Below are positions 1-6,339 of a stretch of DNA of 6,801 bases, one piece after another; position 1 is the stretch's first letter, and each line of letters opens with the position of its first letter. The DNA comes from Myxococcales bacterium. Its GTDB lineage: Bacteria; Myxococcota; Myxococcia; Myxococcales; Myxococcaceae. The notes below the pieces were generated by a model, which made no database searches, was not told where the DNA came from, and saw only the letters and a list, made by a program, of their open reading frames with translations. The stretch is from positions 1-6,801 of the forward strand of contig PMBV01000547.1 in assembly GCA_003153055.1 (NCBI GenBank), in the 5' to 3' direction. The position numbers were made by a program, and so were the translations under genes.

Positions 1-141
1 TCGAACTTGGGTTCCCAAGGCCAGCGCGAGCTCGCACCACTTCGGCCCAAAGAACCTTGTCCGTCGCGACCTTGGGGGGCGACTGAGGCGCGAGCCCCGC
101 GTGTCATGAGCGGCGTCGCTGGAGTGTGGTCGCGGAGGTAA
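1..141 (-). other. Left edge, frame open into the neighbouring DNA
   Basis: The frame of the last PIN piece stays open from 141 to the window edge and finishes with a coding-looking stretch (KWCELALALGTQV). It could be the start of the next gene or run-on of the broken one. A short palindrome, CTTGGG-TT-CCCAAG, lies at 6-19. Nothing more can be assigned. Confidence 0.25.
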
Positions 142-426
142 GCCGCGGAGCCAATCCTCCACCAAGACGCCCGGGATGCGGGTGTAGTGCCGCTTGTTGC
201 CCGTGACGACGGTGGCCTCCTTGGAGGCGGGCGATGACCGAGATGAAGTGGTCGGCGTCGGCCGGGGCGTTGCCCCCTTTCGCCTCGAGCGGGGCCTCGC
301 CTTCTCCGAAGCCCAGCGCGGGCGCCTGGTCGAGGTCGAAGGACGGAGGGGGGCGAGGAAGCGCCCCACGGCGTCCCGGATATTTCCGGGAGGCAACTTG
401 AAGGCAGCGAAGTGTAGTTCCGCGGC
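142..426 (-). pseudogene. Broken VapC-type PIN-domain toxin
   Basis: VapC proteins are PIN-fold ribonucleases, usually paired with an antitoxin. Three pieces in two frames line up with the C-terminal two-thirds of the family. Piece one (426 to about 345) reads GAAELHFAAFKLPPGNIRDA and FLAPL, containing the AELxxG-type acidic motif. Piece two, in another frame (about 345-220), reads SFDLDQAPALGFGE, then APLEAKG, then ADADHFISVIARL, matching the strand before the catalytic Asp and the PxD-hydrophobic helix. Piece three, back in the first frame (about 218-142), reads EATVVTGNKRHYTRIPGV and LVEDWLRG, the typical VTxNxRHF-xxIPGL-xxEDW ending. Two compensating frameshifts separate them. The N-terminal LLDTN motif, which carries the first catalytic Asp, is not found upstream in any frame. 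The gene cannot make an active toxin as it stands. Confidence 0.65.
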
Positions 427-1087
427 ACCTCGCTGTCGCTTGGTTCGCCCCTGACTCCCACGTCGTCTCCGACCTCGCACCCGTGTGGAGGACTCCACCG
501 GCGAGGCCACCGCCTCGCCGGTTGGGTGGTACCGCCACTTGCCGGCGGCCTTGCCTACCACGGGTCGATGATGGGCTCGTCGTCGCGGAGAGAGCGGGTG
601 ACGACAGGACGAAGGGCAACACCGTCTTGTCGACATGCGCCGAGATCCGGGCGGATCGCCTTGATGCGCCCGAGTGTGGGCAAGGAGCCGTAGGTCAGCT
701 TACTGGTGGCGATGCATCGCTGCTCGCTTACCGGCTCCGCCTCCACTCGCCGAGCCTCCACCGACGGGCTCAAGGTAGTTGCCACTGCCATGCGGAGGCG
801 AACACGCGCGCGACGTCCGCGGCATTCGCGACCTCGCCCGCGGTCAGATGGCCAGGGGTGGCCGACGAAGGTTGGTCGGATGGGGGGAAAACGGCTCTCC
901 GTGTCGCGCCGCGCATGGACCGGTTCCCGTCTTGTGGTATCGCGCGCGCCCTGGAAGGTGGGCCGAGAGTGAGACGATGGTCGCGGCAGGGGCGGCGCGA
1001 TTGGTGGGCCCTGCACTGCGGTAGTGGGAGAAAGCGCTGCCGGGCGGGCGAGTTGCGAATGGGGTACCCACTCGAACTGGACGGCGC
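427..1087. other. Region without a confident gene
   Basis: Frames are open on both strands, but their products are rich in Arg, Ser, Cys and Trp and look like chance reading of GC-rich DNA. The most gene-like is a 78-codon minus frame from an ATG at 791 to a TAG at 555, opening MAVATTLSPSVEARRVEAEP and closing DDEPIIDPW. It ends just where an upstream partner of the broken PIN gene would end, so it might be an eroded antitoxin. Nothing in its sequence proves that, and its middle lacks a known DNA-binding fold. The plus-strand frame 483-1253 stops 18 bases before the terminator but shows no coding bias. Confidence 0.3.
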
Positions 1088-1159
1088 GAACGCAGAGAGT
1101 CGTCCCGTGAATTGGACGTCAACCCGCTGGAATCGTTCGGATTCTCTGCTCCTGGACAG
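1088..1159. repeat. Imperfect second copy of the inverted-repeat element
   Basis: GAACGCAGAGAG at 1088-1099 recurs exactly at 1446-1457, and TGGACAG at 1153-1159 recurs at 1474-1480. Here GCAGAGA (1092-1098) pairs with TCTCTGC (1143-1149) around a 44-base loop, while in the other copy the same stem closes a 12-base loop. The copies therefore share order (GAACGCAGAGAG, CTCTGCT, TGGACAG) but differ in the interior. A third TGGACAG lies at 1350-1356. Confidence 0.45.
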
Positions 1160-1266
1160 CGCGACAGAAGTTGTCCCGTCCGAGAATGGGCCCGCAGAGC
1201 GAGTTCGCAAAGGGTCTCGAACGGGGAGCTTTACGCGACGCGTCACGAAGTAGGACGCCCCAAAAG

Positions 1267-1464
1267 TCAACAGCGGCTCCTAGGATTTCTCCTTAGGGCC
1301 GCTTCTTTTTTGCCCACGTTTCCGGGGGTTTCGAAGGCGGGTCGGAGTCTGGACAGCCTGGTGAAGATCCACCCGTCCACCGAGAGCCGGCCGAAATCGG
1401 CGTTCAGGCCGCTCTTCACTCTCTGACTGTTGATTCCCGGGTCGAGAACGCAGAGAGCGTTTAA
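1267..1464 (-). pseudogene. Coding-like fragment of unknown origin
   Basis: A minus-strand frame is open from just after a TAG (1467-1465) to a TGA (1269-1267), 65 codons. Its first 45 codons have the G/C third-position bias of real genes; they begin LNALCVLDPGINSQRVKSGL and continue DFGRLSVDGWIFTRLSRLRP. The last codons (KKEAALRRNPRSRC) are simply the antisense reading of the terminator hairpin. There is no ATG or ribosome site at the front, and the frame starts inside the nested inverted repeat. It may be the tail of a decayed gene or the shadow of a conserved structured element. I do not recognise the protein. Confidence 0.3.
1272..1311 (+). terminator. Strong intrinsic terminator, plus strand
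   Basis: AGCGGC (1272-1277) pairs with GCCGCT (1298-1303), CCTA (1279-1282) with TAGG (1294-1297), and GGA (1283-1285) with TCC (1290-1292). This gives a 13-pair stem with single-base bulges at T1278 and T1293 and a TTTC loop. A T-rich run, TCTTTTTT, follows at 1304-1311, the textbook intrinsic terminator on the plus strand. In the other direction the tail is only TGTTGACTTTTGG, so it would be weak there. No convincing plus-strand gene ends just before it. Confidence 0.72.
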
Positions 1465-1490
1465 CTACTCTGCTGGACAGTGACCCGGGA
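1435..1490. repeat. Nested inverted repeat (cruciform-like)
   Basis: The outer 9-base arms are TCCCGGGTC (1435-1443) and GACCCGGGA (1482-1490), perfect complements. Inside them a second perfect pair, GCAGAG (1450-1455) and CTCTGC (1468-1473), closes a 12-base loop AGCGTTTAACTA. No T-run follows on either strand, so it is not a standard terminator. It could be the end of a mobile element, a protein-binding palindrome or a structured RNA. An imperfect relative lies at 1088-1159. Confidence 0.6.
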
Positions 1491-1499
1491 TTTAATCGT

Positions 1500-1741
1500 C
1501 CGATTTAACAGCTCCGCGTTTCTCCAACAAAAACAATAGGTTGGATGTCGGACTGATTGAGCCATCGGGACGCCTTGCCAGCGTGCTTCTTGTCCCGTCG
1601 AGGGGGGCTCGAGGCCGTCGTCGACGCCCTGGTGGCGTCTTCGGGCACGGCTGAATCCCCGGCACCCGATCCGGATCACGCTCGTGGGCGATCGGGCATT
1701 CGACATCGCGGACGGTGAAGGGCTCGGTGTCGCCCTGGGCG
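1500..1741 (-). other. Downstream stretch with coding-like scraps
   Basis: There is no intact gene here. The first 60 or so bases after the 81-residue gene carry strong third-position G/C bias in the frame reading DAQGDTEPFTVRDVECPIAH. A different frame then looks coding for about 30 codons (VIRIGCRGFSRARRRHQGV). Everything toward 1500 lacks coding character and is AT-richer (around 1490-1545). Two GATTTAA copies lie at 1489-1495 and 1502-1508. No terminator for the operon is evident. Confidence 0.35.
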
Positions 1742-1987
1742 TCAAAACCGCCCGATGTATCGCTTTGCATCCCCGACGCTCGCCCCGGCACAAGCCTGCA
1801 GGTAGATGGTGCAGAGGACGAGCTGACGTTCCGCGAGGCGGCGAGCTACCTCGACCTGCGGGGCCGTCAAGCCGTCGAGGTCCGACGCCTGCACCATCTC
1901 CTCGGGCCTGAGTGGAACGCCGAGAGTGGATTCAATGGCCTTGCGGTACTCGGACAAGAGCAGCCCTCGCTCCGAAATGGTGCTCAC
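1742..1987 (-). CDS. 81-residue protein of unknown function
   Basis: The GTG start at 1987 overlaps the TGA of the DUF4926-like remnant (GTGA), which implies translational coupling in the same operon. Third positions are mostly G or C, as in the large genes, so I take it as coding. The product is largely helical (SEYRKAIESTLGVPLRPEEM, then a long amphipathic stretch around APQVEVARRLAERQLVL) and ends AGASVGDAKRYIGRF. There is no signal peptide, membrane helix or motif I can name. It may be a further immunity-type or helper protein. The stop falls in a CGGTTTTGA context. With one T fewer, the frame continues into a coding-like stretch (DAQGDTEPFTVRDVECPIAH), so this could be the front part of a longer broken gene. 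Confidence 0.6.
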   Translation of the reverse strand: MSTISERGLLLSEYRKAIESTLGVPLRPEEMVQASDLDGLTAPQVEVARRLAERQLVLCTIYLQACAGASVGDAKRYIGRF

Positions 1988-2133
1988 ACGACACCGGGTG
2001 CATTGTTCTCGATCACCGCCAGATCTTCTTCGGCCAGGTCGCTTGGATCATGGTTCGCCCTCTGGCATCGACGAACTCGACCTCGTAGGGCGGCCTCGAC
2101 GAGCCCTCCGGTCCTTACGACAGCGCCCGGCAC
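1984..2133 (-). pseudogene. Frameshifted remnant of a DUF4926-like gene
   Basis: The 9 bases after the immunity gene's stop lead into a frame (GTG at 2133) reading VPGAVVRTGGLVEA. In the +1-shifted frame, 2090-2043 reads PYEVEFVDARGRTMIQ, and the first frame then resumes as SDLAEEDLAVIENNAPGVV, ending in a TGA at 1986-1984. Stitched together these match my recollection of the DUF4926 fold signature: a GxVV turn, YEVEFVDxxGRT, then an Ala/Leu/Asp/Glu strand such as DLAVI. The usual N-terminal 20 or so residues are missing. It therefore looks like a truncated gene with two compensating frameshifts near 2091-2100 and 2036-2043. DUF4926 proteins are small and, as I recall, sit beside toxin-like genes such as DUF6883, which would make this a leftover immunity gene. 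A sequencing error is the alternative. Its stop overlaps the next start (GTGA). Confidence 0.55.
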
Positions 2134-2142
2134 CCACAGCGC

Positions 2143-2400
2143 CTATTCTGAATCGCCGCCCAGGTAGCCCGCCTCGCGGAGCAACTTCAAAAGCGTGGCA
2201 TCCACCTCCTCATCAGTCAAACCGGGTCTTCCGCCTGGCCGCTGCCAGTGCCAAATGACCTCGATCGCTTCGCTGTTAACGTTTTCGAAGTAGTCATCAA
2301 ACCGACTCGCCAGCTCCGAGTTGTTCAGCACCTGCCCCAAGAGCAGTTCCTTGAACACCTCAGTCGGCTTCCTGCCTCGCTGAATCGCGTCGAACATCAT
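2143..2400 (-). CDS. Small acidic protein, probable immunity to the effector
   Basis: This 85-residue protein begins at an ATG overlapping the effector's TGA (ATGA, 2400-2397). A second ATG follows at once at 2397. A GGAG at 2407-2404 is 3 bases from the first ATG and 6 from the second, so the second start (84 residues) may be the one used. The upstream ATG at 2493 is possible in frame, but it would overlap the effector's end by almost 100 bases and lacks the coupling. The product is predicted helical and soluble, with 16 acidic against 9 basic residues, and carries VIWHWQRPGGRPGLTDEEVD in its middle and a Leu-rich C-terminal helix. No signal peptide or membrane helix is seen, so it should be cytoplasmic. 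I do not recognise the family by name. Size, charge and position fit a cognate immunity protein that binds the C-terminal toxic domain; this is inference. Confidence 0.78.
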   Translation of the reverse strand: MMFDAIQRGRKPTEVFKELLLGQVLNNSELASRFDDYFENVNSEAIEVIWHWQRPGGRPGLTDEEVDATLLKLLREAGYLGGDSE

Positions 2401-5045
2401 TCGCTCCGCACAAAAATGACTTTCGTCGTCCCAGACCCCGTAACGCTCTCCACCTTTCCATATCCGAGAGCGCGAGCGAGGCGTCCAGTCCATGTTTCCG
2501 CCGCCGCTGCCTTTGGTGTCATATTCTTCTGGATGTTAGCCTTGTACTCCGCCGCATTCACGCTGTTCGTGCCATCTATCCAGTAGCCCCGAATCTTTTC
2601 TACTGAGACACCCTCTTTCTTTAGGCGCTCCATTGCACTTAGGATCATGTCGACGCCGGACTCTGGAGCCAGTGGGCTCTTCAGAATGTTCAGACCCATC
2701 ACTCCTTCCTTGTCAACGGACACCTCAAGTCCGTGCACCTCGGGATCCCCAAACTTCATTTCGATCCTTCCGTTCTTCTTCCTTCTGAAGGAGAACCTAC
2801 TGGCGACGTTGATTCTCGGGACCAACTCCCGGCCACTCTCTGGCGTCTTCCCCTTCATCCCCTTCCCGACGTACGGCCCATCTTCCTCGATGGACCTGTC
2901 CTTCCACGATTCTGCGGCCTTCTTCTCGAAGGCCTCGGTGGCCGCCGAGTCATGCCCTTCGCCTTGAGGTGTGGCCTGACTTTGAGCCGAGGCCTCGCCG
3001 CCGGGCGACTGCGGCGCTTCTGCTGCCCCTTGGGGCTGTCGGGCTTCCGGGCCAGTCTCGGGCGCGCCCTTCTCCGGATTCCTCGCCTCGGTGGCTGCCG
3101 AGCCAACGCCCTCGCCCGCAGATGCTGGCTGACTCTGTGCAGGAGCAACATCGGGCTTGCCCAGCGATGCCGGTGCTCCCGGTTGCTGAGCATCCGGCTC
3201 GGCTTCGGGTGGTTCCGCCGCCGCTCCGTCACCTTCCTTCCCCTTCTGCAGCAACCTCTCCAGCCACCCGGTACCGACCTCGTCCTCCGCCTTCACTGGC
3301 TCGACCACGATGACCGTGTCGCTCCCGTCGACGGTCAGCTTGAGCCGCGCCTCCGCGGGCGGCTTCAAGAGGCCCTTCTTCACGGCAGGCCCCACCTTGC
3401 CCGCGACCTTGCCGCCGACAAACACCACCCCCAGCGAGACGACATCGGCCATGGCATCAATCAACGCCTTCGCGCCCGCTTCCAGGTGCGACTGCGATAG
3501 CGCCGTGAGCCTTGGCTCCTTGTCCCCGCTCTCGCGGTGGAGGCGCTCCATCTGAACGAATTCACGCCCAGCGGCGGTCGCCTCCTGAGTGACCATGAAC
3601 GCGAAGTCGAAACCCATCACCCATCCAGCCGCCTTGAGCGCACCGAGTAGGAGAAGGCCCGGCGCGAGCCCCCAGCCCGTCGTCATCAGGAAGCCTGCCA
3701 TGGCATGCCCCACGAAGAACCCGACGACCCAGGGCATCATGGCGATGATTCGCTCTCCAATCTCCCCGTGGTACCGCCTGTGGACCTCGGCAGTGATGAA
3801 GGCGAAGTGCCGGTAGAGGCTCGCGGTCAGGGCGTGAATCTCCATCGCCGGCAAGCCAAGCGCCTGGAACAGTACCTTGATGTTGTGGTCCGAGAGCTCC
3901 CTCGACCTGAGCGGAATCGAGCCGTCGCGCTCGACCTTCCCGAGGCATACGGACGTGTAGTCGGAGTCCCAGTAGCCGAGGAGCGAGCGCACGGCGACTC
4001 CGGCCCGGTCGTACAGCAGAACCCCACTCGCCGAGTCACGGCGCAGCACTCCGATGTCCCGGTTGAAGGCGCCCTTGCCTCCCGTCGTTGTGAAGAAGTG
4101 GTCCCCGACGGCGATCTCGAGCTGGTTGCGAAGCGCGAGGTCGTTTCCGGCCTTCCTTTGGTAGAAGATGGCCTCTTCCATTGCCTTGAACTCGGCGAGG
4201 CCAACTGGCGGCCGCGCAGCAGCACCCTTCGCCGCTTGGAATTCGGCGTAGCCTTGCGTGAAGAGGTTGGCGAACCGCTCGATGTCGTTTCCCCTACCAG
4301 GGTGCGCGTCCATCAACTGCTCGAGCTCCTCCCTCGAGAGCCCACCCTGTGCAGTCCGGTAGTCGACCGGTATGTCGCCAAAGTGCTCGAGGAACTGGAG
4401 AAACAAACGAGCGGTTGCCTCGTCCGCGAGTAGGTCAACGTGCTCGTCCGTCAGGGGCGAGATTTCCTCGAGCGATTCGGCGCTGCCGCCCCCTGTCTTC
4501 GCATAGCTGACTTCAAGCACCACCGGCACACCGTACGTACCCTCGATGAGGCGGCGGACCGTCATTCCGTCATCGCCTTCGAAGTCGAGGCTCAGCAGGC
4601 TCGTATGCGTTTCCCGTTCGCGAAGCGTGTCGCCGAGTGCCTGGTCAAGCCCCTGGGGCGAAAGGCTCTTGTACCTGATGTAGCCCAGGCTGGTCGCCAC
4701 CCGCTGGTCGACGAGAATCGTCCAGCGGCCATTCTCGAACGTCAGCCAGGGCTCTGTCGTGACTTCCCATTTCCCAGCAGGGAACCAGTTCCGCTTGACG
4801 CGACCACGAACCCTTCTCTTGAGGCTCGTCACATACTCGACGGACCAGGCCTCGCCCGCGACCTCCTTCTTTGCCGTATCGGCAGGTTCATCGAGGTAGA
4901 GATGAATCTCCTTGAGGTGCTCGAGAGCGTAGTAACGAGTGGCGACCCTTCGCGGGATGGTGCCCTTCGGCACCTTCGGCGCAGGCTTTCCAACTCGCGT
5001 GACGAGAGCTGGCGGGGGTGCCGGTACTTCGTCTTCGTTGCTCAT
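2397..5045 (-). CDS. Large polymorphic-toxin-like effector with membrane segments
   Basis: This 882-residue protein is probably a secreted antibacterial effector. Its ATG overlaps the previous TGA (ATGA), with GAGGAGGGGG about 8 bases ahead. Residues 1-30 are Pro-rich. Residues 30-390 are mixed alpha/beta domains I do not recognise. Residues 437-485 hold two hydrophobic helices (MPWVVGFFVGHAMAGFL, then APGLLLLGALKAAGWVMGF), and 533-548 is a third hydrophobic stretch followed by a Lys/Gly-rich one. Residues 600-705 are a low-complexity Pro/Ala/Glu/Gln/Gly linker with a duplicated 19-residue unit. Residues 706-882 form a compact, slightly basic C-terminal domain, the likely toxic tip, with the motifs GYWIDGTNSVNAAEY and AAETWTGRLARALGYG near its end. 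There is no HExxH, HNH, RHS repeat or PAAR motif, so the activity is unknown. Internal helices before a variable tip are typical of type VI effectors that cross or insert into a target membrane. The small acidic gene directly behind it is the expected immunity partner. The coding assignment is firm; the toxin role is inferred from architecture and context. Confidence 0.85.
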   Translation of the reverse strand: MSNEDEVPAPPPALVTRVGKPAPKVPKGTIPRRVATRYYALEHLKEIHLYLDEPADTAKKEVAGEAWSVEYVTSLKRRVRGRVKRNWFPAGKWEVTTEPWLTFENGRWTILVDQRVATSLGYIRYKSLSPQGLDQALGDTLRERETHTSLLSLDFEGDDGMTVRRLIEGTYGVPVVLEVSYAKTGGGSAESLEEISPLTDEHVDLLADEATARLFLQFLEHFGDIPVDYRTAQGGLSREELEQLMDAHPGRGNDIERFANLFTQGYAEFQAAKGAAARPPVGLAEFKAMEEAIFYQRKAGNDLALRNQLEIAVGDHFFTTTGGKGAFNRDIGVLRRDSASGVLLYDRAGVAVRSLLGYWDSDYTSVCLGKVERDGSIPLRSRELSDHNIKVLFQALGLPAMEIHALTASLYRHFAFITAEVHRRYHGEIGERIIAMMPWVVGFFVGHAMAGFLMTTGWGLAPGLLLLGALKAAGWVMGFDFAFMVTQEATAAGREFVQMERLHRESGDKEPRLTALSQSHLEAGAKALIDAMADVVSLGVVFVGGKVAGKVGPAVKKGLLKPPAEARLKLTVDGSDTVIVVEPVKAEDEVGTGWLERLLQKGKEGDGAAAEPPEAEPDAQQPGAPASLGKPDVAPAQSQPASAGEGVGSAATEARNPEKGAPETGPEARQPQGAAEAPQSPGGEASAQSQATPQGEGHDSAATEAFEKKAAESWKDRSIEEDGPYVGKGMKGKTPESGRELVPRINVASRFSFRRKKNGRIEMKFGDPEVHGLEVSVDKEGVMGLNILKSPLAPESGVDMILSAMERLKKEGVSVEKIRGYWIDGTNSVNAAEYKANIQKNMTPKAAAAETWTGRLARALGYGKVESVTGSGTTKVIFVRSE
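2931..3140 (-). repeat. Direct repeat inside the effector linker
   Basis: Two copies of an imperfect 57-base (19-codon) unit lie in the linker, at 3140-3084 (residues 636-654) and 2987-2931 (residues 687-705), 153 bases apart start to start. Both encode AQSQ at the front, a GEG core and SAATEA at the end. The DNA keeps long identical runs such as gcctcggtggc at the SAATEA side. The second copy ends exactly where the C-terminal domain begins. Recombination between copies would remove 51 codons in frame. Confidence 0.8.
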
Positions 5046-6304
5046 GCCCGGGCCCCCTCCTCTTCGTGGTTGTCGTGGAGCTCTTCGAAGGACGCGCCAT
5101 CGAAGACGCGCACCGGCTCAGTACCGGCCTGAACTATTTCGAGCGAGAAGCTTCGGTCCACCGGACACTCGGTGAATTCGAAGTCGAGACACTCGTCCCC
5201 CTTGAGGAGATCGTCCTCGACGCCCTTCTCCTGCTCGAAGGCCCCATCCTCACTGAAGAGGCGGAATCGCTGATGGCGCACGGTAGCCTGGCGCGGGTCG
5301 ATGCCCAGCCTGATTCGTATACGCCCCGTGCGCCTCAGGGGCTGCACTCGCATGACGTTCATCTTGCCAGTCACGAGCCCTTCCTCGGAGAAGGGCCTCG
5401 GAATGTGGATGATTCCAGGCCGGTCGTCGTTGCTGAAGACGAAGCTGTTACCGTTCGCCCCCTTTTTTGTGCAGCCGACCTCCGACGCAAGGCGCCTACT
5501 GATTTCCTCAGGCATCCGCGTGCCCCAGTTGAAGAAGGCGAGGTCAGGCCAGCTCATCCGTGCCCTCGTGGCGACGCTTTCGGGCGTGTCGCCATCCTGG
5601 ACTCGGTACTCCTCGAGCTTGACGAGGTAGCGAACTGGCTGAGCCTCACCTGTGGGCGGCGCGCCATCGTCCTCGATTCGAGTCGCCCCCCAGCCGACCA
5701 CCACGGCTGACTGGTCCAGGCGCGCGCCTTTGACGTCCCCCCGTACGTCGCCAGTCCCTCGCACGGTATGGCCGATGTGGATGCGGCCGTCGCCGTCAGT
5801 CCGCAGTGAGCGGAACTCGTCGGATGCGGGCTCCTTCACTCCGAGGCTCAGTTGGCCGACGGGGGAGCCATCCACGTCGAGGACGACTTGGACGTCGAAG
5901 GTGGCCGGGGGACGCTCCTCGGCGGGCTGCTCCGCCGGTGGCTCCGGCGCGCGGGAGTACTGGGGCGGGGCGGACCACTCGACCTCGAAAGCCACCAGCT
6001 CCCCGGACCTCACTGCATCAAGCACCGTCGACAACATCAGCGCATCGAGGTCTCCAGGGGAGAGGCTCGGCAGGTCGAACCTACGCGTCACCGCGAAGTA
6101 CAGCTTCTCGATGACGCTCCCGCCGAAGTACGCCGCATCGCTCGCGTTCATCTCGAGAGCGCGCTCGGCGTCCCAGGTGCTGACCAGCTCCGGCCCTGGC
6201 TCGCCTCCAGTCAGCCGGTGCAAATCCCAAGAAAGCAGGAAGCTGTACTCACGAATCCCACACTTGACACGGGACCCATGTAGACCCCATCGACCACTCG
6301 TCAT
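5042..6304 (-). CDS. Variant-LysM protein, first gene of the effector operon
   Basis: This is a 420-residue protein of unknown exact role. The ATG at 6304 is preceded by GGGGAGGG at a 7-base spacing, so the start is well supported. Residues 1-110 form an unrecognised alpha/beta region, and 111-135 are a Pro/Glu/Ala linker. Residues 136-205 are beta-rich and resemble a carboxypeptidase-regulatory or Ig-like fold (DVDGSPVGQLSLGV, then TDGDGRIHIGHT). From about 232 to 305 lies a LysM-like domain: it opens YRVQDGDTPESVATRARM, continues DLAFFNWGT and closes with GIIHIPRPF, with about 30 extra residues (including EVGC) before the last strand. Residues 306-410 are another beta-rich part. No signal peptide or membrane helix is visible. 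LysM domains classically bind N-acetylglucosamine polymers such as peptidoglycan. The 4-base overlap with the toxin-like gene suggests a structural adaptor, chaperone or cargo carrier for it; this role is inferred, not shown. Confidence 0.85.
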   Translation of the reverse strand: MTSGRWGLHGSRVKCGIREYSFLLSWDLHRLTGGEPGPELVSTWDAERALEMNASDAAYFGGSVIEKLYFAVTRRFDLPSLSPGDLDALMLSTVLDAVRSGELVAFEVEWSAPPQYSRAPEPPAEQPAEERPPATFDVQVVLDVDGSPVGQLSLGVKEPASDEFRSLRTDGDGRIHIGHTVRGTGDVRGDVKGARLDQSAVVVGWGATRIEDDGAPPTGEAQPVRYLVKLEEYRVQDGDTPESVATRARMSWPDLAFFNWGTRMPEEISRRLASEVGCTKKGANGNSFVFSNDDRPGIIHIPRPFSEEGLVTGKMNVMRVQPLRRTGRIRIRLGIDPRQATVRHQRFRLFSEDGAFEQEKGVEDDLLKGDECLDFEFTECPVDRSFSLEIVQAGTEPVRVFDGASFEELHDNHEEEGARA

Positions 6305-6339
6305 GCGCCATCCCTCCCCAAGGCACTCTGAACCGCGCG

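Noticed and set aside
483..1253. A 256-codon plus-strand frame ending just before the terminator
   Set aside because: Composition is rich in Arg, Cys and Trp, there is no third-position bias, no ribosome site and no recognisable domain. Its front half overlaps the PIN remnant region.
1000..1260. Possible tRNA near the terminator
   Set aside because: The TTCGA-like sequences at 1072 and 1216 lack a complementary T-stem, and no acceptor or anticodon arm could be folded by eye.
2143..2493. A longer 116-residue form of the small acidic protein starting at 2493
   Set aside because: It would overlap the effector's coding end by 97 bases. The ATG at 2400 or 2397 has the ATGA coupling and a nearby GGAG.
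2733..5132. Plus-strand frames of 230-255 codons antisense to the effector
   Set aside because: They mirror the codon bias of the minus-strand effector, which has a good ribosome site, coupled starts and a coherent domain order. The plus frames have none of these.
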